DNA from: Methylacidiphilales bacterium
GTDB lineage: Bacteria > Verrucomicrobiota > Verrucomicrobiia > Methylacidiphilales > UBA1321
NCBI GenBank assembly: GCA_026225555.1
Contig: JAMFSY010000094.1
Coordinates: 1 to 47,209 of the forward strand
Reading direction: 5' to 3'
Length of the DNA stretch: 47,209 nt
Shown: one piece after another, positions 8,229 to 15,595 of the stretch
Layout: each line of letters starts with the position of its first letter
Position numbering within the stretch: the first letter of the stretch is position 1
Made by a program: the position numbers and the translations under genes
The notes under the pieces: model-generated
The model's database searches: none
Seen by the model: only the letters and a program-made list of their open reading frames with translations
Told to the model about the DNA's origin: nothing

Positions 8229-8780
8229 CTACTGAATCACCAGGTCCACCGTCTTCGGCACAGACACCGCCATGAACGAGCGGCAGAAGTGGATGATCTC
8301 GTCGTTGATCCGCACGCAGGTCTGCCGCCAGCGCCCGGCGGCGTCGAGGATCTTGGTGCAATCGCGCAGGCCTTCGAGCCGGACACCCGCGACCTGGACT
8401 TCCATCGCGTCACAGAGCCGCTGCTTGAGCAGGGGATAAAACTCGATCTCGTAAGGCGCACGCACGGCGATTTCGGTCAGCGAAATGGAGACGCGCGGCG
8501 GCACAATGAGGCTTTCCCGTGCGATCTCGTTGTAGCCGATTCCCTCCAGCGAGCGCCGGACCATTTCATTGAGATTATCGAGCGTAAGCGCGGGCGAGAC
8601 CCAGTCGTTTTCCAGATAAACGGCGATGGCCCGCGCCACTTCCGGCGCGAGATGCCAGCGATGATGGCCCGCGGCGGCGGCGGCATGCTCGATCGACTCG
8701 GCCAGCCAGCCTTCGGACAACGGCACAAGGCGGTCGTTCTTCCAGATGACATGGGGCAGTCGTTGCGGCAGGGCGATCAT
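8229..8780 (-). CDS. Orphan ATP-cone-like protein downstream of nrdR
   Basis: A 183-aa protein. Residues about 10-90 line up with the ATP-cone of the neighbouring NrdR: VIWKNDRLVPLSEGWLAESI corresponds to VLKKDGRYEAFDRRKMTAGI, and TLDNLNEMVRRSLEGIGYNEIA corresponds to the cone's closing helices ending in LDEVAYVRFA. The remaining about 90 residues match nothing I recognise and contain no zinc ribbon. ATP-cones bind ATP or dATP in NrdR and in class I and III ribonucleotide reductases. A stand-alone relative 9 bases after nrdR suggests a partner or antagonist in dNTP control. The fold assignment comes from my own alignment by eye. The ribonucleotide reductase genes are not in the window. Confidence 0.7.
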   Translation of the reverse strand: MIALPQRLPHVIWKNDRLVPLSEGWLAESIEHAAAAAGHHRWHLAPEVARAIAVYLENDWVSPALTLDNLNEMVRRSLEGIGYNEIARESLIVPPRVSISLTEIAVRAPYEIEFYPLLKQRLCDAMEVQVAGVRLEGLRDCTKILDAAGRWRQTCVRINDEIIHFCRSFMAVSVPKTVDLVIQ

Positions 8781-8789
8781 GTTCGTGGT

Positions 8790-9245
8790 TCAGGATTCCA
8801 AGGTCAGGCTTTGGACTTCGTTCACAAATTCCTTGATGTCGCGAAACTTCCGGTAAACCGACGCGAAGCGGACATAAGCGACTTCGTCGAGTCGGCGCAA
8901 GACGAGCATGATTTTCTCGCCAATTGCCGTGGTCGGAATTTCGTCGCCATGTTTCTTGACTAGTTCGTCCATCATTTCGTTGACCGCCCGCTCAATCGCT
9001 TCCCGGCTAACCGGCCGCTTTTCACAGGCTTTATCGATCCCGGCCGTCATCTTGCGCCGGTCGAAGGCCTCGTAGCGGCCGTCCTTCTTCAACACCCGCA
9101 GGTCGTCGCGCTCAATTTCCTCGTAGGTCGTGAATCGATGCTCGCAGGCGAGGCACTCCCGGCGCCGACGGATTACCGTTTCATCTTTGATGGCGCGCGA
9201 GTCGATAACCTTATCGTCGCGGGCCTGACATTTGGGGCAGCGCAT
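8790..9245 (-). CDS. nrdR: Transcriptional repressor NrdR
   Basis: NrdR represses ribonucleotide reductase genes when its ATP-cone is loaded with dATP/ATP. The 151-aa length is exactly typical. The N-terminal zinc ribbon has Cys3 and Cys6 (CPKC) and Cys31 and Cys34 (CLAC), and is followed by HRFTTYEEIE. The ATP-cone spans about 49-140 (VLKKDGRYEAFDRRK ... LDEVAYVRFASVYR). It is the first gene of the minus-strand run that continues with the ATP-cone-like gene. An AGG lies 4 bases before the ATG. Confidence 0.97.
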   Translation of the reverse strand: MRCPKCQARDDKVIDSRAIKDETVIRRRRECLACEHRFTTYEEIERDDLRVLKKDGRYEAFDRRKMTAGIDKACEKRPVSREAIERAVNEMMDELVKKHGDEIPTTAIGEKIMLVLRRLDEVAYVRFASVYRKFRDIKEFVNEVQSLTLES

Positions 9246-9315
9246 CTACCTGTTGTGGTGTTGGCTATGATTATCACAACCAATGGGCACGTCAAGCGTT
9301 CCGCGTCTATCAAAA

Positions 9316-9342
9316 GGTAGGGACGGCAGTCCCCTGCCGTCC
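9316..9342 (+). repeat. REP element (GTAG foot plus hairpin)
   Basis: GGTAG is followed by a perfect 9-bp stem (GGACGGCAG / CTGCCGTCC) with loop TCCC. A GTAG tetranucleotide at the foot of a stem-loop is the hallmark of REP sequences recognised by RAYT (TnpA-REP) transposases. It lies 70 bases upstream of nrdR's start, pointing away from it. It is 26/27 identical to the unit at 9688-9714. Confidence 0.8.
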
Positions 9343-9410
9343 GACACATTTGGTTTCGCGCCGAGAAGAGGCTTCGACAAGCCTCGAATCACAATTTATG
9401 GTTGAAGTCC

Positions 9411-9668
9411 ATGAACTGGCTGAGTGAGTGCGGGAAGGAGATCGCTGCCTTTCTAGGTTCCGCAATTTCGATTGTGGTCGGATTAGGTTTAGCGATTTCT
9501 AGCCTAGACTTGGCCATCATGATTCAGCACCGGCTGTGGCTTCTCATCCCGTGCCTGATCGTCATTCTGCCGGCCCCTTGGCTTCTAGTGGTAATTCCAC
9601 GATTTCTTTACCACTGGCGCTATGGTTTTCCGCAACCCCGACCGCGCCGCAACAAAGCATCTATTTAA
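9411..9668 (+). CDS. Small two-span membrane protein, unknown
   Basis: An 85-aa ORF from the ATG at 9411 (a TTG at 9402 is also in frame). Two hydrophobic stretches are visible: about 15-36 (LGSAISIVVGLGLAISSLDL) and 43-63 (WLLIPCLIVILPAPWLLVVI). A Tyr-His-Trp-Arg and Pro/Arg-rich tail follows. I recognise no family. It lies between two near-identical REP units (9316 and 9688), has a lower G+C content than its neighbours and has no strong ribosome-binding site. It may be a recently acquired or decaying orphan gene. That it is translated is inferred only from the ORF and its membrane-protein pattern. Confidence 0.45.
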   Translation: MNWLSECGKEIAAFLGSAISIVVGLGLAISSLDLAIMIQHRLWLLIPCLIVILPAPWLLVVIPRFLYHWRYGFPQPRPRRNKASI

Positions 9669-9687
9669 CGCCCGAAGTTCTCCCTAT

Positions 9688-9753
9688 GGTAGGAACGGCA
9701 GTCCCCTGCCGTCCGGCTTATTCGACGGACGGGATGGGACTCGCGTCCCTACC
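9688..9753. repeat. Paired REP (BIME-like) element containing the purK stop codon
   Basis: Two REP units face each other. The plus-strand unit (9688-9714) has GGTAG plus a stem with one mismatch. The minus-strand unit (9753-9727) has GGTAG followed by an imperfect stem. The spacer contains CTTATTCGACGGAC, which recurs in the xseA element (CTTATTCCACGGAC). The TAG of the minus-strand GGTAG at 9751-9749 is the stop codon of purK. Confidence 0.8.
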
Positions 9754-10903
9754 GGTTTAAAATCTTCTGCGCTTGGGCGTCCACTTCCCACGCCTGTTCC
9801 ACGGTGGGCCGAAGAATCGAGTAATGCCCCATCTTGCGCCCCGCGCGCGGCTCGCTCTTGCCGTAGAGATGCAGCCGCAGTCCCGGCAACGCCAGCAGGC
9901 GGCTCCAGTCGGGCACGCCATTGGCCCAGACATCACCGAGCAGGTTATGCATGACGACGGGGGAGAGCAACCGGGTCTCGCCCAGCGGCAGGCCGCAAAC
10001 GGCGCGCAACTGCTGCTCGAACTGGCTCGTGACGCAGGCGTCGAAACTAAAATGCCCGGAATTATGCGGACGCGGAGCAAGCTCGTTAACGAGAAGATCT
10101 CCACGCTTGGTCAGGAAAAACTCCACCGCGAGCAGGCCGACGACGTCAAGCCGCGTAGCGATGTCGGACGCGATCGATTGCGCACGCGCCAGGATGCTGT
10201 CCGCCAGCGGTGCGGGCGCGACCGAGGTGGCGAGGATGTGATTTTCGTGGGCGTTCACGGTCGGTGGAAAGGCCTGCACCTGGTACTCGCCCGGCTCCGG
10301 CGTGTAACCGCGCGCGACGACAACGGAGAGTTCCGCCGCGAACGTGACCCAGGCCTCGAGCACGCCGACACGCTCGCCATGCCGCCGCCAGACCTGCGCG
10401 AGATCGGAGTCGGGGCCGAGCTTCTGCTGGCCCTTGCCGTCGTAGCCGAAATCGGCCGTCTTCAGCACGCAGGGAAAGCCGACCGCCGTGACCGCATCGC
10501 GAAGCTCGCTCTCGTTATTGACCACACGAAAGCGCGCAACAGGGAAACCGCTGCGATTGAGAAATTCCTTCTCGCGACGGCGATTCTGCGTCGTGTAGAG
10601 GACGTCCCGCCCCGGGCGCAGCGGTACTTTCGGGGCGAGCGCATCGAGCGCTTCCACCGGAATGTTTTCAAACTCGTAGGTCACCACATCGACCGTGCTG
10701 GCGAACTCCAGGAGGGTCGGAATATCGTCGAAAGCGGTGCTGAATTCACGATCCGAAATTTGGCCCGTGGGACTATCGGGAGTGGGATCGACCGTATGCA
10801 CGCGGTAGCCCATCTTCCGCGCCGCCAGCGCAAACATGCGTCCGAGTTGGCCGCCGCCGAGGCAGCCTATGGTCGAGCCGGGCAAAATGGGGGCGTGTCT
10901 CAT
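9749..10903 (-). CDS. purK: N5-carboxyaminoimidazole ribonucleotide synthase
   Basis: ATP-grasp enzyme that carboxylates AIR to N5-CAIR with bicarbonate in purine synthesis, feeding PurE. The product is 384 aa from the ATG at 10903, placed one base after the purE stop. It has the N-terminal GCLGGGQLGRM loop, the ATP-grasp core (VLKTADFGYDGKGQ, AELSVVVARG, EFFLTKRGDLLVNELAPRPHNSGHF) and the QFEQQLRAVCGLPLG segment. The in-frame ATG at 11041 lies inside purE and is rejected. The TAG stop is part of a REP repeat, so the last residues may have been set by repeat insertion. Confidence 0.95.
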   Translation of the reverse strand: MRHAPILPGSTIGCLGGGQLGRMFALAARKMGYRVHTVDPTPDSPTGQISDREFSTAFDDIPTLLEFASTVDVVTYEFENIPVEALDALAPKVPLRPGRDVLYTTQNRRREKEFLNRSGFPVARFRVVNNESELRDAVTAVGFPCVLKTADFGYDGKGQQKLGPDSDLAQVWRRHGERVGVLEAWVTFAAELSVVVARGYTPEPGEYQVQAFPPTVNAHENHILATSVAPAPLADSILARAQSIASDIATRLDVVGLLAVEFFLTKRGDLLVNELAPRPHNSGHFSFDACVTSQFEQQLRAVCGLPLGETRLLSPVVMHNLLGDVWANGVPDWSRLLALPGLRLHLYGKSEPRAGRKMGHYSILRPTVEQAWEVDAQAQKILNR

Positions 10904-10904
10904 C

Positions 10905-11405
10905 TCAGGGCAGCTTCTGTTTCCGTACCGTGCGCGTCTGGCGGGTGCGAAAAGCCTCCCACGCCTTGCGCACTTTTTCATCATGCAAGGCCAGGATCGA
11001 GATGGCCAGCAGCGCCGCATTCTTCGCGCCCGGTTCGCCAATCGCGAGTGTTCCTACCGGTACCCCGGCGGGCATCTGCGCGATGGAGAGAAGCGAGTCG
11101 AGCCCCTTCAAGGCGCGGCTTTCAACCGGAATACCGAGCACGGGCAACGTGGTAAACGCCGCCGCCATGCCGGGCAAATGGGCCGCGCCGCCCGCTCCGG
11201 CGATGATCACCTGCAAGCCGCGTCCCTGCGCCGCGCCGGCGTACTCCGCCAGCCAATGCGGCGTGCGGTGGGCCGAGACGACGTTCTTCTCATAAGCGAT
11301 GCCGAATTCTTCCAGAATAGCCGCGGCGGCGGAGAGCGTTTTCCAATCGGAAACGCTGCCCATGATCAAGCCCACCTGTGGCGCCGATTTTCCGCGAACG
11401 CTCAT
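10905..11405 (-). CDS. purE: N5-carboxyaminoimidazole ribonucleotide mutase
   Basis: Class I PurE converts N5-CAIR to CAIR. At 166 aa it has the family motifs [27 protein letters not shown] and [16 protein letters not shown], and the later [22 protein letters not shown]. Its start shares one base with the stop of the upstream 133-aa gene (TGATG) and its stop is one base from purK, so the three are surely an operon. PurE with PurK indicates the two-step ATP-dependent route rather than the direct class II carboxylase. Confidence 0.97.
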   Translation of the reverse strand: MSVRGKSAPQVGLIMGSVSDWKTLSAAAAILEEFGIAYEKNVVSAHRTPHWLAEYAGAAQGRGLQVIIAGAGGAAHLPGMAAAFTTLPVLGIPVESRALKGLDSLLSIAQMPAGVPVGTLAIGEPGAKNAALLAISILALHDEKVRKAWEAFRTRQTRTVRKQKLP

Positions 11406-11806
11406 CAGGCCTTTTTCTTTTTGGCCAGCTTCTTGGGATAGATCGTGACGCCGATGCTGCCACCAAGATCAGCCACGCGCTTCAAGGTTTTGGGATCGAG
11501 ATCGACGCAGAGCGGGTGACCCGATACACCACTCTCAAAGCCAATATCGAAACGGCGCATGGAACAGCTTTCCCAGGCGGAGCGCCCCTGGGTGGAAAGT
11601 TTTTCGATCAGCTTGCAAAAGGCGTTAATGATCGAGTCGGGATCTTCATCGTCGCCCTCGTAAACTTCCAGCGCGACGAGATTGGTTTTCTCCTCCGAGC
11701 GGCCGTTGTAGACGACATGCACTTTTTCGCCCAGTTCGCCCACCAGCGGCTCCAGCGATTTTTTTGATTCCAGATCGAGATCCACATTCAGAAATTCGGT
11801 AGGCAT
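11405..11806 (-). CDS. Conserved hypothetical protein, first gene of the purEK operon
   Basis: A 133-aa acidic protein beginning [20 protein letters not shown] and ending in a run of Lys and Ala (KKLAKKKKA). It is predicted soluble, with no signal peptide or clear catalytic motif. I recognise no named family. The ATG at 11806 is favoured because a consensus -10 box lies 6 bases upstream, so the transcript may begin at the start codon itself. Its stop overlaps the purE start by one base, so it is translated together with purEK. Confidence 0.75.
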   Translation of the reverse strand: MPTEFLNVDLDLESKKSLEPLVGELGEKVHVVYNGRSEEKTNLVALEVYEGDDEDPDSIINAFCKLIEKLSTQGRSAWESCSMRRFDIGFESGVSGHPLCVDLDPKTLKRVADLGGSIGVTIYPKKLAKKKKA

Positions 11807-11812
11807 GCGGGA

Positions 11813-11842
11813 ATTATAAAGCGTTCGCACCGCGCTTGTCGA
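11813..11842 (-). promoter_or_regulatory. Promoter of the 133-aa gene-purEK operon, probably leaderless
   Basis: On the minus strand, TCGACA (11842-11837, 5 of 6 match to TTGACA) is followed by an 18-base spacer and a perfect TATAAT (11818-11813). The ATG begins 6 bases after the -10 box, exactly where transcription should start, and there is no Shine-Dalgarno site. This predicts a leaderless mRNA. Confidence 0.6.
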
Positions 11843-11876
11843 ACTCGACCGAAAATAATGAAAAGCTCTCTTCGAG

Positions 11877-12010
11877 GCTGCTGAAAAGGCAGTCATCCTG
11901 AGCTTGTCGAAGGATCAGTTCGGTTGCCTCTGGCTTTTACCGAGGCAGAACTGATCCTTCGACAAGCTCAGGATGACCGAAGTTCTGAGAATGAGCCCTT
12001 TTCAGCAAGC
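11877..12010. repeat. Long palindromic dispersed repeat (family B, copy 1)
   Basis: Nested inverted repeats. The outer arms are GCTGCTGAAAAGGC (11877-11890) and GCCCTTTTCAGCAAGC (11995-12010). The inner arms of 29 bases (11892-11920 and 11949-11977) match perfectly and contain CTGAGCTTGTCGAAGGATCA. The 28-base centre contains GCCTC/GAGGC. The same design occurs at 21717-21855 and as halves near 31532 and 32148. It carries no ORF and looks like a MITE or other non-autonomous repeat. It fills most of the 281-base divergent gap between the purE operon and the permease gene. Confidence 0.85.
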
Positions 12011-12087
12011 TCTCTTCTTTTCCTCTCGCCACTCCGAGCGGTCGAAGGATGACGGATGGGACGTCTCCCGCTATCTTCCAGTTCCCG

Positions 12088-14637
12088 ATGCTCCGTCTCT
12101 TCCTTACCCACAGCCTGCGCTACTTCGCGCGGCACCCGGCGCTGACCGCGCTGAACATCGTGGGCATCGCGCTGGGCGTGACCGTCTTTCTCAGCATCCA
12201 GATCGTCAATCACAGCGCGCTGGAATCGTTCCGGGCCTCGGTCGATATCGTCGCAGGCAAGGCCGACCTGGAAGTCATCGGCGACGGTCTTCGCTTCAAT
12301 GAAAATGCCTACCCGATCGTGGCCAATCATCCCGCCATCGCGGCGGCCACGCCCCTGGTCGAGGATGTCGCCAGCCTGAGCGATTATCCCGGCGAATATC
12401 TTCAGGTGCTCGGCATCGATATTTTTTCCAACGGCCCCCTGCGCACCTTCGAGTTGCACGATGCCCAAAATCAAAAACCCGATGTGGTCGGCTTCCTGCG
12501 CGATCCCCGGGTCATCGCGGTGACGAAGAAGCTGAGTCAACGCCTGGGCCTCAAGATCGGCGATCCGATCCGGATCGAAACGCAGACCGGCACGGAGACT
12601 TTCCACGTGGGCTTTCTCCTCGAATTCGGGGAAGACGCGCCCGGCGCCGACGAACATCTCGCCGTCATGGATATCGCGAACGTGCAGGAAAATTTCCGGC
12701 ATATCGGCAAACTCAGCCGCATTTCCGCGCTCCTGCGGCCCGGCGCGGATTTTAATGCCACCTGCGCCGACCTGCGTGCGCAATTGCCGCCCGGCGTCAT
12801 CGTGCAGGCCCCCGATCGCCGCAACCGGCAGATCGAGCGGATGATCGGCGCCTTTCAGCTCAACCTCACCGCGCTCTCGCTCATCGCGCTGCTGGTCGGC
12901 ATGTTCCTGATTTATAATACCGTGGCCACGGCGGTGGTGCGGCGGCGTTACGAGATCGGTGTCTTGCGCGCACTCGGTTTGAGCGGGCTCCAGGTCCAGT
13001 TTCTCTTCATCGCCGAAGCGGCCGTGCTCGGCGTCATCGGCTTGGCTCTTGGTCTCGTGCTTGGCGTGGTACTGGCAGGTCAACTCGTGGGCGCGGTTTC
13101 GCAGACCCTCACCTCCCTCTATATTTTGACCAGCATCCAAACGCTCTTCATCTCGCCGTGGGCGGTGCTGGCCGCGATGGTTCTTTGCCTCGGGGCCGTC
13201 CTGCTTGCGGCCTGGTTCCCGGCCCGGGAGGCGGCCACGATTTCGCCGGTGGAAGCGCTCAGCGTCGGCCACATGGAAGATGAGAGCCGCCGCACGACGG
13301 GGCGATGGCTCGCGGTCGGCTTCGGTCTTCTTACCCTCGCGGGGCTGCTGGCGAAAATCAGCCTTACCTGGGGTCCGGCCTGGATGAGCTTCGGAGCTGC
13401 GCTCTTCACGCTGCTCGGCTTTGCGTTCTTCGTCCCGACGCTCTGCCGTCTTTTCTCCCGCTACGCCAAGCCGCGCTCGATTATGCTGCGGATCGCGGCG
13501 GGTCACTTCGCGCAATCGCTCCACCGCAACTCCATGGCCATCGCGTCGCTCGTCGTCGCGCTCGCGATGGTCGTCGGCATCTCGACCATGATCTTCAGTT
13601 TTCGCACCACCGTGGAATCGTGGCTCAATCGCTCGATCCAGTCCGATCTCGTCGTCGCACCCGCCGCGAACCTGGTCGTGGGCGACTCCGTGGTCATCCG
13701 GCCCGAGGTGGTGCAAATTCTCTCCTCGCTGCCGCACGTGGATGCCGATCTCTTCCGCGAAACCAAGGTCCAGTTCGAGGGCCAGCGGGTCAAACTCGCC
13801 AGCGTCCGCATGGCCGTTACCCGCGACATCGAACGACTCAGTTTCTCCGAAGGCGATTCGAACACCGCGTTCGCCGCCGCCATCGACCACGACGCCGTGC
13901 TCGTGAGCCAGCCCTTTCGCCATCGCTTTCATCTGGGACTCGGTGACACGCTGACCCTCTCCACCGCCCGGGGGCCGCACACCTTCCGGATCGCGGGCGT
14001 CTATCTCGATTATACCACCGAAGGCGGCGTCATCCTGCTCGACCGGGACACCTATCAGAAATATTGGCAGGACGACGCGGTGAACGCGGTCTTCCTCTAT
14101 ATCCAAGCGCATTCGGGCGTGAAGGCGCTCGACGTCCAGCAAAGCCTACGAGGCCAGCTCGCGCCCTACGGCGACTATCTGATCAAGTCGAATCAGGAAT
14201 TGCGGGAACAGGTCTTCCGCATTTTCGATCAGACGTTTTCCGTCACCTACGTCCTGCAAACCATTGGGATCATCATCTCCGGTCTCGGCATTTTTCTCAG
14301 CCTCACCATCCTGGTGGCGGAGCGCCGGCGGGAAATCAGTATCCTGCGCGCCGTCGGCGCTTCGCGGCGGCAGATTGAGGCCCTGGTGCTCTGGGAGGCT
14401 GCGATCATTGGCCTGCTCGGTTCACTCCTCGGCATCATCGCCGGGCTCGTCCTCGCGGCCATCCTTAGCTACGTCATCAACATTGCTTTTTTCGGCTGGA
14501 CGATTTCCTGGGCCACGCCCTGGAGCTTCCTTCTCAGCCTCCCCTTCATGGTCATCGGTGCGGCGCTTTTGGCCGGTTATGGACCGGCGAGACAGGCCGC
14601 GCACCTCGATATCGCCGACGGCGTAAAGATGGAATGA
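12088..14637 (+). CDS. ABC transporter permease with two FtsX domains
   Basis: About 849 aa from the ATG at 12088 (MLRLFLTHSLRYFARHPALT); an in-frame ATG at 12049 lies upstream. The protein has two halves of similar plan. Each has an N-terminal helix, an extracytoplasmic domain and a bundle of three helices with the FtsX signature (RRRYEIGVLRALGLS at about 290; ERRREISILRAVGASRRQI at about 750). It resembles the MacB/LolCE/YbbP group of mechanotransmission or lipoprotein-releasing transporters, but with both permease modules on one chain. No ATPase gene adjoins it, so its partner must lie elsewhere. The substrate cannot be told from sequence. Confidence 0.85.
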   Translation: MLRLFLTHSLRYFARHPALTALNIVGIALGVTVFLSIQIVNHSALESFRASVDIVAGKADLEVIGDGLRFNENAYPIVANHPAIAAATPLVEDVASLSDYPGEYLQVLGIDIFSNGPLRTFELHDAQNQKPDVVGFLRDPRVIAVTKKLSQRLGLKIGDPIRIETQTGTETFHVGFLLEFGEDAPGADEHLAVMDIANVQENFRHIGKLSRISALLRPGADFNATCADLRAQLPPGVIVQAPDRRNRQIERMIGAFQLNLTALSLIALLVGMFLIYNTVATAVVRRRYEIGVLRALGLSGLQVQFLFIAEAAVLGVIGLALGLVLGVVLAGQLVGAVSQTLTSLYILTSIQTLFISPWAVLAAMVLCLGAVLLAAWFPAREAATISPVEALSVGHMEDESRRTTGRWLAVGFGLLTLAGLLAKISLTWGPAWMSFGAALFTLLGFAFFVPTLCRLFSRYAKPRSIMLRIAAGHFAQSLHRNSMAIASLVVALAMVVGISTMIFSFRTTVESWLNRSIQSDLVVAPAANLVVGDSVVIRPEVVQILSSLPHVDADLFRETKVQFEGQRVKLASVRMAVTRDIERLSFSEGDSNTAFAAAIDHDAVLVSQPFRHRFHLGLGDTLTLSTARGPHTFRIAGVYLDYTTEGGVILLDRDTYQKYWQDDAVNAVFLYIQAHSGVKALDVQQSLRGQLAPYGDYLIKSNQELREQVFRIFDQTFSVTYVLQTIGIIISGLGIFLSLTILVAERRREISILRAVGASRRQIEALVLWEAAIIGLLGSLLGIIAGLVLAAILSYVINIAFFGWTISWATPWSFLLSLPFMVIGAALLAGYGPARQAAHLDIADGVKME

Positions 14638-14690
14638 GCGGAAACTTTCGGCCCCGTTCCGCGCAACGGAGCTTTTCTTCATTTCCCAAT

Positions 14691-14719
14691 TTGCAACCAT
14701 TCCGCTAATTCTCTTATTC
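14691..14719 (+). promoter_or_regulatory. Putative promoter of the ymdB-type gene
   Basis: TTGCAA (14691-14696), a 17-base spacer and TTATTC (14714-14719) lie 14 bases upstream of the ATG at 14734. The spacing is ideal and the match to the sigma-70 consensus is moderate. Confidence 0.4.
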
Positions 14720-14733
14720 GGTCAAAAAATTTC

Positions 14734-15528
14734 ATGAAATTCATCTTCCTCGGTGATGTCGTCGGCGAGCCCGGCCGCGATGTCGTTCGCCTCGTCATCC
14801 CCATCCTGCGCGAGCGTTACCAGCCCGATTTCTTCATCGTCAACGGCGAGAACGCCGCAGGCGGAAACGGCATCACCCCCAAGCTGGCCATCGAGTTGAT
14901 GCGCGCGGGCGCGGACGTGGTCACCCTCGGCGACCACACCTGGGACCAGCGCGATATCGTGCCTTTCTTCGGACAGGAGCCACGCCTGCTGCGCCCGCTG
15001 AATTTTCCAGTAGGCACCCCGGGCGCGGGCTCCATTGTCGTGGGAGGGAACGGGCAAAAGCTCGGCGTGATCAATATGCTGGGCCGCACGTTCATGGGTC
15101 CGCAGGTCGACAATCCCTTCCTGCTCATCGATGCGGAAATCGAACTGCTGAAGCGCGAGACTTCCTGCATCCTGGTCGACTTCCACGCCGAGGCCACCTC
15201 GGAAAAGATCGCCTTCGGCCGCGCGCTCGATGGCCGTGCAACGCTCGTTGTCGGAACCCATACCCACGTCCAGACGGCTGACGATCAGATTTTCCCCGGT
15301 GGTACGGCTTACCTGACTGATGCCGGTTTCTGCGGTCCCCATGAGTCGGTGATCGGTCGCGATATTCCGAGCGTCCTGCAGAAGTACCGCACCCTCCTCC
15401 CCAACAAATTCTATATCGCCCGTGAAGGTCTCCAGGCTGACGGCGTTTTCGTCGAGGCCGACCCCACCACGGGCCGCGCGATTCGCATCGAGCGAATCCA
15501 GGAAAAAATCCAAAACATTTCCGCGTAA
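14734..15528 (+). CDS. YmdB-family metallophosphoesterase (cyclic-nucleotide phosphodiesterase type)
   Basis: A 264-aa member of the YmdB/TIGR00282 family of calcineurin-like metallophosphoesterases; the Bacillus member hydrolyses 2',3'- and 3',5'-cyclic nucleotides. Metal-binding motifs are all present: FLGDVVGEPGR at the N-terminus, NGENAAGGNGIT, LGDHTWDQRDI, DFHAEATSEK and GTHTHVQTADDQI. The length is typical. It stands 67 bases before xseA and after the permease, with its own likely promoter. The family is secure; the physiological substrate is not known. Confidence 0.92.
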   Translation: MKFIFLGDVVGEPGRDVVRLVIPILRERYQPDFFIVNGENAAGGNGITPKLAIELMRAGADVVTLGDHTWDQRDIVPFFGQEPRLLRPLNFPVGTPGAGSIVVGGNGQKLGVINMLGRTFMGPQVDNPFLLIDAEIELLKRETSCILVDFHAEATSEKIAFGRALDGRATLVVGTHTHVQTADDQIFPGGTAYLTDAGFCGPHESVIGRDIPSVLQKYRTLLPNKFYIAREGLQADGVFVEADPTTGRAIRIERIQEKIQNISA

Positions 15529-15559
15529 TTTTGCGTACTTGGAGTTCCCGTCGATCTGC

Positions 15560-15580
15560 CTTCGACAAGCCCGGGATGAG
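15560..15580. repeat. Remnant of family B repeat
   Basis: CCTTCGACAAGCCCGGGATGAG (from 15559) differs from the family B inner arm (CCTTCGACAAGCTCAGGATGAC) at only three positions. It is an isolated fragment between the phosphodiesterase gene and xseA. Confidence 0.5.
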
Positions 15581-15595
15581 CGATAAGTTAGGTCC

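Noticed and set aside
9246..9290. NrdR-box-like inverted repeat (TTGTG ... CACAA) upstream of nrdR
   Set aside because: The arms are 17 bases apart and do not match the known 16-bp NrdR box, so autoregulation cannot be claimed.
11968..14142. 724-aa minus-strand ORF opposite the permease gene
   Set aside because: Antisense shadow of a well-supported FtsX permease; Asp/Glu/Arg/His-rich composition typical of such shadows.
14652..14680. Terminator after the double FtsX permease gene
   Set aside because: Only a 5-bp stem (CCGTT/AACGG) with a broken T-run, too weak to list.
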